Under the pieces are notes generated by a model that was not told the DNA's origin, ran no database searches, and was given only the letters and a program-made list of their open reading frames with translations. The position numbers and the translations under genes were made by a program. Of a stretch of DNA of 27,814 nt, positions 8,878 through 18,940 are shown one piece after another. Within the stretch, counting starts at the first letter, position 1, and every line of letters begins with the position of its first letter. The stretch is from Eimeria necatrix (taxonomy: Eukaryota; Apicomplexa; Conoidasida; Eucoccidiorida; Eimeriidae), in assembly GCF_000499385.1 (NCBI RefSeq), contig NW_013655315.1:9435-37248 (forward strand). Reading direction: 5' to 3'.

Positions 8878-9520
8878 AATTGCGGAAATAAACACTAAAA
8901 AGGGGAATAGATTCTTTAAAAGAGCCCGAGAGCCCAAGTGCTGCAGCGGGCAGCCAGTTTCCGCGGCTCTGTTCAAGTTCTTGCACAGGCTTGAGTTGAG
9001 GTCCTTCGGGCTGATCCGGGACTATTAGAAGCGCAGAGCCGCTGCATTTAATTCATTTTCTGTTTTAATTCGCCTCAGTGCAGATTTAAGGACAAAGGAA
9101 GTCAAAATAAGTCTCTTTCCCGAAACTTGAATTCGAGCCCAGGAGCTCCGCCAGGCGCCTGCGCCCCCCCGCCTCTTCTGCCCTTCTTCACCTGCAGTTA
9201 GCCTCTAAAATGGCATTTTAATTCCCACTTTGTTTATTCTTAGACGCTAAAGAAAGAAAAATGGCATTTTAACTTCCATTTTGCTCATTTTTTTCCTTCT
9301 TTTGAACCCATTGGCCAGCAGTGCAGTGCGAGCCAAAGGGCCAAGGCTTGAGGGGCCAGTTCTTGCGGCGTTTGGACTTGAAGTTTCTGTTTTTCTTTTT
9401 GCTCCATTTTGGAGAATTCAAAAGACCATTTGGAGCTTTCTGCACTCTTTCAAGTCCCATTAAAGCAACTGGAAAGGCCGGAAGGCTTAGATGGAGAAAG
9501 TGCGCAAAAAGTTCACTTGT
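8878..9520. other. Intergenic stretch
   Basis: No convincing coding sequence on either strand. Two near-copies of TAAAATGGCATTTTAA/TCC occur at about 9206-9224 and 9258-9276, each an AAAATGGCATTTT imperfect palindrome. Confidence 0.5.
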
Positions 9521-9524
9521 ATAG

Positions 9525-9606
9525 CCGCAGCTGCTGCAGCTGCTGCTGCAGGAGCTGCTGCAGCAGCAGCTGCTGCAGCAGCAGCTGCTCCTGCTGCAGC
9601 TGCCAG
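9525..9606. repeat. Imperfect CAGCTG/CTGCAG inverted repeat
   Basis: About 80 bp built from GCAGCTGCTGCAG and its complement, with GGAGCTGC on the left and GCTCCTGC on the right. Either strand could fold into a long imperfect hairpin. Not in any supported gene. Confidence 0.75.
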
Positions 9607-9620
9607 CTCTGGGTAGTGAC

Positions 9621-9774
9621 TAGTTAGCTCAAGGTAGCTGCAGTGGGCTCAAGCTGGCTAGCTGTTCACAGCTAGCTAGCTAGCTAGCTGTCTACCGCTA
9701 GCTAGCTAGCCGTGCACAGCTAGCTAGCTGGCTACAGCTAGCTGGCTAGTTATCTACAGCTAGCTAGCTAGCTG
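9621..9774. repeat. AGCT/CTAG tetranucleotide array
   Basis: Repeated GCTAGCTAGCTAG blocks separated by short TGTCTACC, TGCACA and GGCTACA linkers. GCTAGC is self-complementary. A second array of the same type lies at 17137-17334. Confidence 0.9.
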
Positions 9775-10613
9775 CCCTTTGGTAGCGGCAGCTGCCTGCA
9801 GCTGGTTACAACTGCTTGCAATGGATCTTGCTGAGGTTTTGCTCTGTTGTAATAGAAGCTTTTAGTTGTCAGTAGGCCTCCACGAAGAAGTAAAAACAAA
9901 TAATATAAAGTAAAAGAGTTTAATTATTAAATGGATGAATTAAAATTTAGAAACGTGCAACAGGAAGGTGCGGAAAGCTTGACAGCCAGTTGTGCAAGTT
10001 GTAAGGGGGGAAAGCTGTAAAGAGGAAAGCTTCATCCCGCTGGCCAGCCAAGGAGTTCAAACTAATCTTAATGATAAAGATTAATAAAATGAATTTTAAA
10101 TTGATTGAATTTAGTGGAAAATTGAATTTCAGAATGCGTGGAGCTGAGTCTCGAGAGTTGGGCAGCTCCAGTGGTCCAGAGTCGATGTTACTTCGTGCAT
10201 TTCTTCTCTCTTTTTGGCGTTTTGAATATTTTTTTCAAATTAAAAACTTTTATATTCGATAAAACTAATTGGAGATAATTAATCGGAGGGATTTGGGCAT
10301 TTTCCGAGGCGAGACGCTGGGCATGCCACTCCCCACCGACTGCAAAGCGCTTCATCCTGCGACTTCCGCGCCTCGACACAACGCGGTAATTGCTGCGGAA
10401 ATTGAAAGACCCAGTGCGAAAATAGCAATTAATTGCGAAATAGAGTTCATTTTGATGTCTTTTTTGTGTTTTCTGGACGAGCTACACACAGAGTTGTTGG
10501 GGCTCCGTGGTGGAAGGGTTGGCGCACACGCGGCCGGCGCAGCAGCACTGAAACGCGGCGAACTCGCGCCTGTTTGCCGTTTGAGTTCTTTTATTTATTT
10601 GTTTTGCATTTAT
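9775..10613. other. Intergenic stretch
   Basis: No convincing gene. A plus-strand frame is open from 10269 to 10751 but its composition is patchy and its end overlaps the tentative minus-strand exon. AT-rich around 9900-9950 and 10060-10120. Confidence 0.4.
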
Positions 10614-10942
10614 TTAGATCTGAAGTTCTTGAAAAGAAAGGCGGACAGCTCTTTTGGCGGTAGATCGCCCCCGCAGCGCAGCAGCTTGGCAGTGGCGGTG
10701 TGCGCATGTCTGCCGTTTCTGCGCCTTTCGCAGAACTCTGCTGGAAAGTGAAAGTTAATTAAAATAAAAAGAAATAAAAAAGAAAATAAAGAAAACTTTC
10801 CAGAGTTCAAGTTCCAGCGAGCTCGAGACAGATTGGCGGAGCTGGGGGCCAGGGAGTTTCGAAAGACACAGTTCAACTTTTCGGGTTTTGTTTCAAGTCC
10901 AAAAAGCTGCAAACAAATCCATTTCTCGTTCTTTTTTTGCAT
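10614..10942 (-). CDS. Tentative small two-exon basic protein
   Basis: Minus-strand model: exon 10942-10797 starts ATG and reads MQKKNEKWICLQLFGLETKP then EKLNCVFRNSLAPSSANLSR; a T-rich 56-bp intron (GTTTTC to TTTCCAG) follows; exon 10740-10614 reads RVLRKAQKRQTCAHRHCQAA then ALRGRSTAKRAVRLSFQELQ I and TAA. It would be 90 aa and strongly basic. The frame is also open upstream of the ATG (LEPQEPHKAWRRKNRK), so exon 1 may be internal. No family is recognised. The unspliced alternative frame through the intron is also open, so both structure and reality are uncertain. It is divergent from, and about 130 bp from, the nuclease start codon. Confidence 0.3.
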
Positions 10943-11076
10943 TTCTTTTCGATTTTTTCTTCGCCAGGCTTTGTGGGGCTCCTGGGGCTCCAAAGGGCTT
11001 TGGAAAAAGGCTAAAATGAATTACAATTCATTTATTTCAACAAAAAGAATTTAATTCCAAACTCCCAGTTCAACAA

Positions 11077-13484
11077 ATGACGCAAATAATCCCCCTTTCC
11101 CTCTTTTGCCTCCTCGGCTCTCTTCTCTTCGTTCCCCCGGCCTCTTCTTGGTGCGATGAGGTAATTCAAATTCAATTTGTTTCATTTTTGATTTAATTTC
11201 CTTTTAATTTCTTTTTAATTTCTTTTTAATTCCTTTTTCTTTTTTATTTCCGGATTCTTCTCTTTGTTTCCGCATTATTTCGCAAGAGAACGCGCGCAGA
11301 TGATTTTCTCATTCTGTGCCTTCTTGAAATTCCGAATTTCAATTTATTTTTTCCTTTTTAATTGCTTCCCATTTCTTTTTCTATTCTGTATTTTTATTTT
11401 TAAATTTGTTTTATATTTCTTTTTATATTTTTTGTTTTCGTTTTTTGATTTCTTTTCCATTTCTTTTCTTTTGAGTTTCTTCATTTCCGACACAGCCGGG
11501 GCTTTGCATTTCTTTTGAACTTTTGCGTCTTTTCGATTTCTTTCATTTGCGTCTTTTTCTTTATTTCATTTTAATTTATTTTTCATTTTTTTCTTTTAAT
11601 TGAGTTGTTAATTTTTCGTCTTCCGTTTCTTTTTTGTCTTTTCGATTTCTTTCATTTGCGTCTTTTTCTTTATTTCATTTCAATTTATTTTTAATACTTT
11701 TTCGTCTTTTTCTTTTAATTATTATTTTTCTGTTTTCTGTTTCTTTTTTGTATTTCGATTTTCCCTTCTGCTGCTGCTCTTGGCTGCCAATTTGCATCGT
11801 TTTCTTTCCATTTTATTCCAGTTTTGTTCTTTATTTTGCACTTTTGGAATTAATTTGAAATTAATTTGAAATTAATTCGAAATTAATTCGAAACTAATTT
11901 GAAATTAATTTGAAATTAATTTGAAATTTAATTTAAAATATTTTATTTGCTTTGATTTGCTGCTTCGGCGAACGCTGCAGCTTTCGTTGAAACTGCGCAA
12001 AATGTTTCGAAACTTTCGCAATTTCTTTCTTTTTTCTTCTTTTTTCTTTTTTTTATTTAATTTTAATTTAATTTAATTTAATTTAATTTAATTTTAAATT
12101 CATTTTAATTCTTTTTATTTCTTTTATTTCCTCTTCAGGGCCACATGCTGGTCGCTGCCATTGCCAAGTTGGTTCTGCCCCCGGAGCTCACCACAAGGAT
12201 TGAACATGCTTTGTCCAAATGGAACGAAGAATATCCAGGTAACAAATAATTAAATTAAATTAAATTAATTAAATTAAATTAATTTAATTAGTTCAATTTA
12301 ATTTAATCTAATTGATTAAATTAAATTAATTTAATTAGTTTTAATTTAATTTAATTTAATTAAAAACAGGAGAGCCTGAGCAATCAGCTGCATCTCTGTA
12401 TGTATCTGTATATAATATTATATTAAGTATGGGCATATATAGATATATATATTGATATATATATGTATAAATATGCATATTTATCTTTATTAAATGCATT
12501 AATAAGTTTATTTATTTGCCTCTATAAGTCCATTAATAAATATATATTTTGTCTTCATTGAATGCATATATCTTCAGTGGACTTGTGATTTAATTTTGTT
12601 TTTAAATTTTTTTTATTTATTTTTTTCGTTTTAGCTGCCGCCCGTTGTGTTGCTCTGGCAGTGCAAATAAATTGTTTTGTCATTTAAATTCTCCTTTTAA
12701 TGATTTATTTCAACTAATTATTTTTTTATTTATTTAATTATTTATTTAATTCGTTTAATTATTTATTTTAATTTTATTTTTTAAATTCAGGAACTGGAGA
12801 GATCGACACTGCGGCTGCTTGGCTCGACCATCTTTCCTGCAAGAACCCCAGCCCCTACTGCTCTGGCTTTAAGGCGCAAGACGACATTCAAGTGACGAAA
12901 ATGCGAATTTAAATGTTTTAAAAAATAAAAAACAAATAAAAATAATTTATAAATCATTTAAATGCAAAATAAACGCAGTTGGCCGCTCAATTGGCCCGAG
13001 ATCCTGAACAGCGAGCCCGCCGTTTCCTCTTTTCCTCTTCCAGGTTTTCCGCCCCTGGCATTACAGCACTCGCGTTTTGAATCCCCAAAATATCAAATTA
13101 AAAGACTTGTACAACTATTTCCCTTTGCCTGGAACAGGTGGGTCTCGAGTTTCCGGCTTTTTCGAGTTTCTTGAATTTCCTCAGTTCGGGGTGTACGTAC
13201 ACCCCAACGAACGCCCGCGCAGCCCTCCGCCGCCCGCGGCGATCCGACACTTTATGAACTCCTGAGCAGCAAAACTGCTGCTGAAAGTGCAGCAGATGTT
13301 TCCTTTTTGCTGCAGGAGCTGAGTGGGCTTTGGAAACTGTTTACCGGAGCCTCAAAGAAGACCAAAGTGAGCCAACTTCGTTTTCCTTCGCCGGCCAAAT
13401 CCAACCAAATTACTCTTTTGCTAATTCCCCCGCCCCGCCTCTGGCTGCTGCCAGTCCTTTTCCCGCTGCAGTGGACTCCAGTCC

Positions 13485-13520
<36 letters not shown>

Positions 13521-13637
13521 ACAGCTGACAGCGCCGCAGCAGCCACTGCAGCAAGAGCCACAGCAACAACCACAGCAACCCCAGCAGCAGCAGCAGCAAC
13601 CCCAGCAGCAGCAGCACCAGCCCCAGCAGCAGCAGCC

Positions 13638-13680
<43 letters not shown>

Positions 13681-14567
13681 CAGCAAGTTCGCGTTTCGTG
13701 GTTTTCTCTGAACTTGCACTTGCGGCTGCTGCTGCACATCTTCGGAGATATCCACCAGCCAATGCATGCGGGGAGTCTGTACACCCGGGACTTCCCTGAC
13801 GGCGACGAGGGGGGAAACTTGGCAAGTTGAATTTCAGTTTATTTTTCTCGTTTTGAACTCCTTTTTTCGGAATTTGAGTCCCCTAAAGCTCGCGGAGAAG
13901 AAGAAACTCTCGAAAACTCTTTTTATTTTCTTTTTCTTTTCCAAAAATGCCCTTTTTGTCCTGCAGATTCCCGTGCATCTCCCCGAACACCCCCACATCG
14001 CAAACCTGCACCAACTCTGGGACTCCGCCGGCGCCGTTTTCAAAAAGCCCTTTCACAGATTCTCTTGGGAAGAAATTCAAAAAGCGGTAAATCAAAATAA
14101 ATAAAATTAAATAAAATTAAATGAAATTAAATGCAATTAAATGAAATTAAATGAAATTAAATGAAATTAAATGCAAATTAAATCCACTTCCGAGGCCTCA
14201 GGCCACGCAGAAGCAGCAGCAAACGCGGGAAATAAATTCAAAAATTAAAATGCAAAAAAAAATTTGAAAAAAATCTGCTGCGGAGCTGCAGCGGGGCTGC
14301 GGTGTACGTACACCCGGGAAAGCAGCAGCTGCAGCAGCTCTTTTCTGGAGTTCATTTAATTTCTTTTTTTCTTTTTTTTCAGGCTAAAGATATCATTGCG
14401 GAGTTCCCGAGAGAAAGTTTGTTAAATAGACTTTCTGGAGAACTTGCGGGAACAAACTTCAAAGCAATTGCTGAAGAAGGATCCCAAATAGCCCTTACTG
14501 TGGGCTACAAAGGTTCGCAGGCAAAAGCTGCTGCTGCTGCTGCCTTGCTGCTGCTGCTGCTGCTGCC

Positions 14568-14601
<34 letters not shown>

Positions 14602-14669
14602 CTGCAGCAGAGCGCTTGAGTTGCCTCCTTCTCTTTCGAAAAAAAGAACAGCAACAGCAGCAACAATAA

Positions 14670-14708
<39 letters not shown>

Positions 14709-14895
14709 AAATAATTAATTAATTTGAAATGCGCGCAGAGTTCGACTGGACTTCGTTTTCAAAAGCCGCGCTGCCCTACAGGCCTTCCAAGTCTTATGTA
14801 CAGACAGTCCAATTCACCACTCGGCAGCAGCTCGCAGTCGCCGGCTACAGACTCGCCCATTTGCTGCACTCCCTATCTTCCACTTTCCCGGACCC

Positions 14896-14927
<32 letters not shown>

Positions 14928-15655
14928 TGATGCAGCAGCAGCAGCAGCAGGTGATGCAGCAGCAGCAGCAGCAGCAGGTGATGCAGCAGCAGCAGCAGCA
15001 GGGGCAGGTGATGCCCCAGCAGCAGCAGCAGGGGCAGGTGATGCAGCAGCAGCAGCAGCAGCAGGGGCAGGTGATGCAGCAGCAGCAGCAGCAGCAGGGG
15101 CAGGTGATGCAGCAGCAGGAGCTGGCGGAGTTGCTGTTTTCTTATGGAGGAGCTGAGGCTGGGGAGCTCGGTGCTGCAGCAGAGGGCTCGGGAGTTTCCC
15201 AGGCAGCAGCAGCAGCAGCAGCAAAGTTTTTTCAAAATTTGAAAACAGAAAAAGAAAAAGAAATGGAGACACAAAAGCTGAGCAGCAGCAGCAGCAGCAG
15301 CAGCAGCAAAACAAACAAAACACAGGGGCCCCCATCAAGTCCCAAACAAATTCCTCTTGTGGTCAAAATGGCTTTTGAAAAACAGCCAGGGGGCCCCCCA
15401 GCCCCCCAACGGGGGGAGCCAGAGGGGGCCCCCCTGGGCCCTGGGGGCCCCCCGCAGCGGGGGGGGGCCCCAGAGCTTGGGGGGCCCCCCGGGGGCCCCT
15501 GGGGCCCCCCGGGGGCCCCCGGGGGCCCCTGGGGGCCCCTCTATAGCGAGGGGCCCCGCAGAGCTGCCCGGCGTTTGCCGAAAGAGATTGGGGCCCTTGG
15601 GGGGGAGTTGGGGGCGCATGCAGGGGGCCCCGTGGTGACAGTTACGGAATTGTGA
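11077..15655 (+). CDS. Secreted class I (S1/P1-type) zinc nuclease with poly-Gln insertion and long C-terminal tail
   Basis: S1/P1 enzymes cut single-stranded nucleic acid with three zinc ions. Exons: 11077-11160, 12139-12238, 12791-12891, 13044-13137, 13316-13821, 13967-14086, 14383-14512, 14739-15655; all phases agree, giving 683 aa. Residues 1-24 are a signal peptide ending PASS, leaving Trp25 as the mature N terminus. Expected ligands are all present: W25, H30 (CDEGH), D74 (AAAWLDH), H101 (RPWHY), H267/D271/H277 (HIFGDIHQPMH), H310/D314 (NLHQLWD), plus DEGGN (290-294). AGYRLAHLL (413-421) matches the usual C-terminal helix. Family members are about 270-300 aa. The excess is a Gln-rich insert (about 184-250) before the HIFGD helix and a 259-residue tail of Q(n)VM units, Ser run and Gly/Pro. 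Intron 5 starts with GCAAGT. The signal peptide suggests action in the secretory path or outside the cell. The tail could in part be untranslated if a further intron exists. Confidence 0.93.
11161..12138 (+). other. Intron 1 of the nuclease gene, strongly T-rich on the sense strand
   Basis: 978-bp intron, GTAATT to TCTTCAG. It is a long run of TTTC/TTTA-type sequence with a GAAATTAATTT repeat at 11850-11930 and a (TTTAA)n block at 12055-12100. Apparent frames inside (for example 11264-11518) are Phe/Leu/Ile products of T-richness and are not genes. Confidence 0.85.
12239..12790 (+). other. Intron 2 of the nuclease gene with AATT and TATA arrays
   Basis: 552-bp intron, GTAACA to AAATTCAG. Holds an (AAATT)n array at 12246-12365, a TATATA-rich stretch at 12405-12485, and TTTATTTAATT repeats at 12720-12785. 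Confidence 0.85.
13138..13315 (+). other. Intron 4 of the nuclease gene, carries a GTGTACGTACAC palindrome
   Basis: 178-bp intron, GTGGGT to TTGCTGCAG. The 18-bp palindrome GGGGTGTACGTACACCCC lies at about 13188-13205. Confidence 0.85.
13822..13966 (+). other. GC-AG intron (intron 5 of the nuclease gene)
   Basis: The reading GGN-L joins I-P-V as expected for the family's GGN-x-I-x-V segment only if the intron starts at GCAAGT (13822) and ends at CCTGCAG (13966). The nearest GT (13826) would put the next exon out of frame. GCAAGT is the typical donor of GC-AG introns. Confidence 0.85.
14087..14382 (+). other. Intron 6 of the nuclease gene with AAATG repeat and palindrome
   Basis: 296-bp intron, GTAAAT to TTTTTTCAG. 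It holds an (ATGAAATTAA)n minisatellite at 14098-14180 and the palindrome GTGTACGTACAC at 14302-14313. Confidence 0.85.
14513..14738 (+). other. Intron 7 of the nuclease gene: CTG tract and (AAAT)n
   Basis: 226-bp intron, GTTCGC to GCGCGCAG. It contains CTG tracts at 14528-14602 and (AAAT)n at 14670-14710. The donor GTTCGC is weak, but the phase (1) matches the downstream exon, which carries the conserved end of the nuclease domain. Confidence 0.75.
14898..15125 (+). repeat. Coding minisatellite (CAG)nGTGATG, Q(n)VM / Q(n)GQVM
   Basis: Seven units of (CAG)n followed by GTGATG, the later ones with GGGCAG before GTGATG, giving poly-Gln blocks separated by VM or GQVM. Unit length changes only in whole CAG steps, so the frame is kept. 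Part of the nuclease tail. Confidence 0.9.
15385..15640 (+). repeat. GGGGGCCCC-rich Gly/Pro tail sequence
   Basis: Runs of four to eight G alternating with four to six C, in frame as GGP/GAP/GPWGP units at the end of the nuclease tail. The sequence is nearly self-complementary, so an opposite-strand frame is also open; that is a shadow. Confidence 0.85.
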
Positions 15656-16160
15656 AAGAAATGGCACTTTAGGGTTTTTTTGGCGGGGATTGGAGGCTTT
15701 GTTGAGGTGTATAGACAGCTGAGGCGCTGGGCCAGCGGGAGTTCAAAAAGAATCAAAAAATCCGAAATTCAGAAAATCAAAAATGACGAATTTGGGGCTG
15801 CGGCGCAGCGCAGTGTTTGTGGGCAGTCTGTTCAGGTGTATGTACAGACACTGACTTTGGAGGCTGCTCCGGAGCTGCAAATTTGAGACAAAGTGGCGGC
15901 ATTATTATTATTATGTGAATTAAGATTTAGAAAACAAATATATTTCGAAAGAAGGGCGGGGAAGGAGAAAAAAAGGAGTTTCCGGAAAAGTTTGCATGTT
16001 TCGGACGAGAGGAAAAGTGTTTCCGCCGCGCAAACGGGTCGCTGCGCATGCAAAAGTCTTTCCGCTGTGTCTTTTTTGCATTTCTTTGGAAAATAAATTC
16101 GTTTTTATGTATTTGAGTGCAAAATTAAACTAATTCGGGCTTGCGGAGCGCGCGCGCTCC
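15656..16160. other. Region downstream of the nuclease gene
   Basis: No convincing gene. A GTGTATGTACAG palindrome variant lies at 15836-15847 and a short (ATT)n at 15900-15914. An exon-like minus-strand reading after TTTGCAG near 15882 was not supported further. Confidence 0.5.
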
Positions 16161-16163
16161 ACT

Positions 16164-16266
16164 GCGGTGTACGTACACCCCATTGTTGCGCGGTGTACGT
16201 ACACCCCAGTTCTGCTGCGGTGTACGTACACCCCGCAGCGCTGCGCACGCGCACTGTACGTACGCG
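16164..16266. repeat. Cluster of three GTGTACGTACAC palindromes
   Basis: Exact copies at 16167-16178, 16193-16204 and 16220-16231 (26- and 27-bp spacing), each as GCGGTGTACGTACACCCC or close, followed by a degenerate CTGTACGTACGCGC at 16254-16267. This cluster is intergenic. Another exact copy is at 16588-16599 and a variant ATGTACATACAC at 16679-16690. Confidence 0.95.
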
Positions 16267-16773
16267 CAACGAAATGGCTTTTAGTTTGCTTCTTTTGTTG
16301 ACATAAAGGACACAGATAGCTTTTTTAGTGCGCAGAGAAGGGCCAGAAGCTCAGTCCGATGTTGCGTGGGCAATATTTCATGTCTTAGGCGAAAAATGGC
16401 TCCAAAAGACTCACAAGATCGCACTTTTAGGCCTGTTTGTGTTTGCATGCATCTACTTAGACTGTGGATCTGCTCATTTTGCATTATTAGTCCGCATTCG
16501 TCTTAAATTCGCTCCGTGGATTTTATTTTCCATAAAATGTTTTCGTCGCCTTCGCGGACGCGCACACTGCCGGCCTGCGCCTCTGCGGTGTACGTACACT
16601 CGAATTTTCGCCGGCGCTTCGCCGCATTTTCCAAACTTTTCATTTCTTTGTTTTCACTGCTTTGGAGTTGCAGACGCGATGTACATACACCCAGCATGTG
16701 GACGGGTGTCTATATAAATGTATGGGCAATACATTTCAAATATCGATTTTATATAATATATATATATATACAA

Positions 16774-16806
<33 letters not shown>

Positions 16807-17040
16807 CATATATATGTATTTATGGATTTATGTGTTGTTATATGTTTATTACATAAGTATATTGAAGCATTCTCATGGGGCCCAAGGCCTCAAAAGGCAT
16901 TTGTTTTGCTTAAGGCCTTTTGTCTTTTATTTTCTTTACAGTGAATTCTCTTTGGATTTTTGGTCTGCGCTAAGTCCTCCAGTCAACAACTTACTAGAAG
17001 GACTCATTAAATGATTTATTATTTCTAAACTTTGCTTATT
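16267..17040. other. Non-coding or undetermined stretch with TA-rich tract
   Basis: An open plus-strand frame 16328-16717 shows no recognisable motif and ends in sequence read through the palindromes; I do not call it. (TA)n-like sequence lies at 16750-16820. Confidence 0.5.
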
Positions 17041-17104
17041 CACAAGGAGTTGAGCTGCTGCGGTAGTGCTGCTGCTGCTGTCTGCTGCTTGAGCACCTCA
17101 GGGC

Positions 17105-17334
17105 GTGGGACTTCCTCCTGTAGCCAACGCAACAAGCCACCACAGCTAGCTGCAGCTAGCTAGCTGCAGCTAGCTCCCACCACAGCTAGCTGCAGGTAGC
17201 TGCAGCTAGCTCCCACCACAGCTAGCTGCAGCTAGCTGCAGCTGGCTCCCACCACAGCTAGCTGCAGCTAGCTGCAGCTAGCTGTGGTGGGACTTCCTGC
17301 TGCAGCCAGCGCAACAAACCACCACAGCTAGCTG
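17105..17334. repeat. GCTAGCTGCA minisatellite bounded by 48-bp direct repeats
   Basis: A near-identical 48-bp sequence beginning GTGGGACTTCCT is found at 17105-17152 and 17287-17334 (offset 182 bp). Between them are several units of CCACCACAGCTAGCTGCAGCTAGCT. The CTAG/AGCT core is shared with the 9621-9774 array. Confidence 0.9.
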
Positions 17335-17640
17335 GCCACTGTGGGGGCTTTCTGTGGCAGCTTAAGCTTAAGCAGCTTATTGGGGTTTAGCACTGGCGAT
17401 CCGGAGGGGGTCAAAGCAACAGCTGTGACGGAGTCAAAAAGACTTTCGAACTTGATTTCTTTTTTAAGGCCCGTAACTTCGCACTTTGCTTTTCTGGAGG
17501 CTCCCCAGAGGCTTCTCGAGTGAAAAGAGGAACCTTTAGAAATTCACTTTGTCAAATTCGGATGAGCAGCAGGCCATTTGGCCTTATTGATGGGCCGTTT
17601 TTCGCTTATTGACTATATAAATGCATATATATATATATAT

Positions 17641-17674
<34 letters not shown>

Positions 17675-18940
17675 CATGCATTTTCGTGTATATGCAGATG
17701 CCCAAATATATGTATTCATGTTCTGCTATTCTTGGCTGGAAGCATCCAGAATTGCTGCGAGGCGCCGCTCCCAGCAGCACAAAAGCTGTTAACTGCAGCA
17801 CAAGTTAGAGTACGAGCCTGGCGGAGGAAGTGGTGGGACTGAGCGGGGGGCCCCCACTCTTTAAACTCCCCTTAGGGGCCCCTGCTTGCGAGTCTTTTAG
17901 CCCCTGGGGGCCCCCTGGGTGGGAAGGCGACTTTATTGAAAAGCCCCAGTCCACTGCATGCATGCGCTGCTGTGGCTCTGAATGACAATGGCAGCAGCTG
18001 CGCTGCGAGGGGCCCTCGGGCGCAGCTCTTCTGGTTTGCTTCTTGCTGAGGAAGACAGCAGCAAGAGAGCGAGAGGCCCAAAAGGGTCTTAAAATATGCC
18101 CCTTGTCCACACTGAGGCCCCTGGAGACTCGCTAGCTATAAAAAATAATAACATGAAGGGGATCTCGGCATTAGAATTCGATTAAAATATTTATCTTAAT
18201 GCATAATAATAATCTAATATCGATAATATAATAGTATGTGTGTTACCGCGCAAGGTGCAGAAGCTCAAGCTGCGCAGCCGAACTAAAAAATGCCACTCAC
18301 CCTACAGTTATGAACAATAACTTGCAAGGAAGACACATTCACCCAAAGGCCTGCAAAGATCTTAAGCCTTGAAGCAGAAAATGGGCCACTGCAGCAGAAA
18401 GACTATTGAACAGCAAAGAGTCTTAGCCGCAAATAAATGCAAAAGGAGCAGCCAGTATTAATGAGAAAAATCGAAAATCAAAAAATCAAATTGAGCAGCA
18501 ACTCCAGCCTCTGGGAACGGTCTTAGAGTTGCTGCTGCTGCACTTCTCCTTCAGCGGCGGACAGTGAAGGAGAATTTCTTAGCGAGGATATGTTGGGAAC
18601 GAAAACTGAAAATGGCACTTCGAAGTACTTCGCTTTTAAGTATGAAGGTGAAGGGGTCTGGAGGGCTTTTCGAGGTCTTCAAGAAATCTGTCTCAGTAAA
18701 ATATAGGCTTTAGATAGCCTGGAGCTTGAGCTTATTAAGTATTCAAGGTAATCTGCTTTGCTGCAATGGATCTATTTTGAAGACACCGCAAATGTGTGCA
18801 ACTGGGAGCTGGTGACTCAAGGGCCCCACATCAGGTTTTTTGCAGTATCAACTTAAGGTGCTAAAAGAGCAGCTGCATGCAATATAGTGATTTGAAGGCT
18901 ACAGAGAGTACACAGCACAGTTTGCTGCCCGCAGTGTAGT
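17335..18940. other. Repeat-poor stretch without a supported gene
   Basis: Mixed sequence with a (TA)n tract at 17625-17672 and a few GGGGCCCC blocks near 17848-17915. Frames are short and none carries a recognisable motif or plausible splice series. No tRNA or other structured RNA was recognised. Confidence 0.5.

Noticed and set aside
11264..11858. Phe/Leu-rich plus-strand frames resembling membrane proteins
   Set aside because: They lie in the T-rich intron 1 of the nuclease and are products of base composition.
13252..13784. Minus-strand Leu-, Cys- and Ala-rich frames over the nuclease exon 5
   Set aside because: Shadows of the CAG-encoded Gln block; the plus strand carries the zinc-ligand motif.
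15335..15667. Gly/Pro-rich minus-strand frame
   Set aside because: GGGGGCCCC is nearly its own complement, so the opposite strand is also open; the plus strand continues the nuclease reading.
15720..15882. Minus-strand exon-like reading after TTTGCAG (includes TNTALRRSPKFVIFDF)
   Set aside because: The acceptor and a short frame fit, but no partner exon was found and the end is Phe-rich low complexity.
16328..16717. 129-codon plus-strand frame with hydrophobic stretch
   Set aside because: No start context, motif or splice partner; its end is read through the palindromic repeats.
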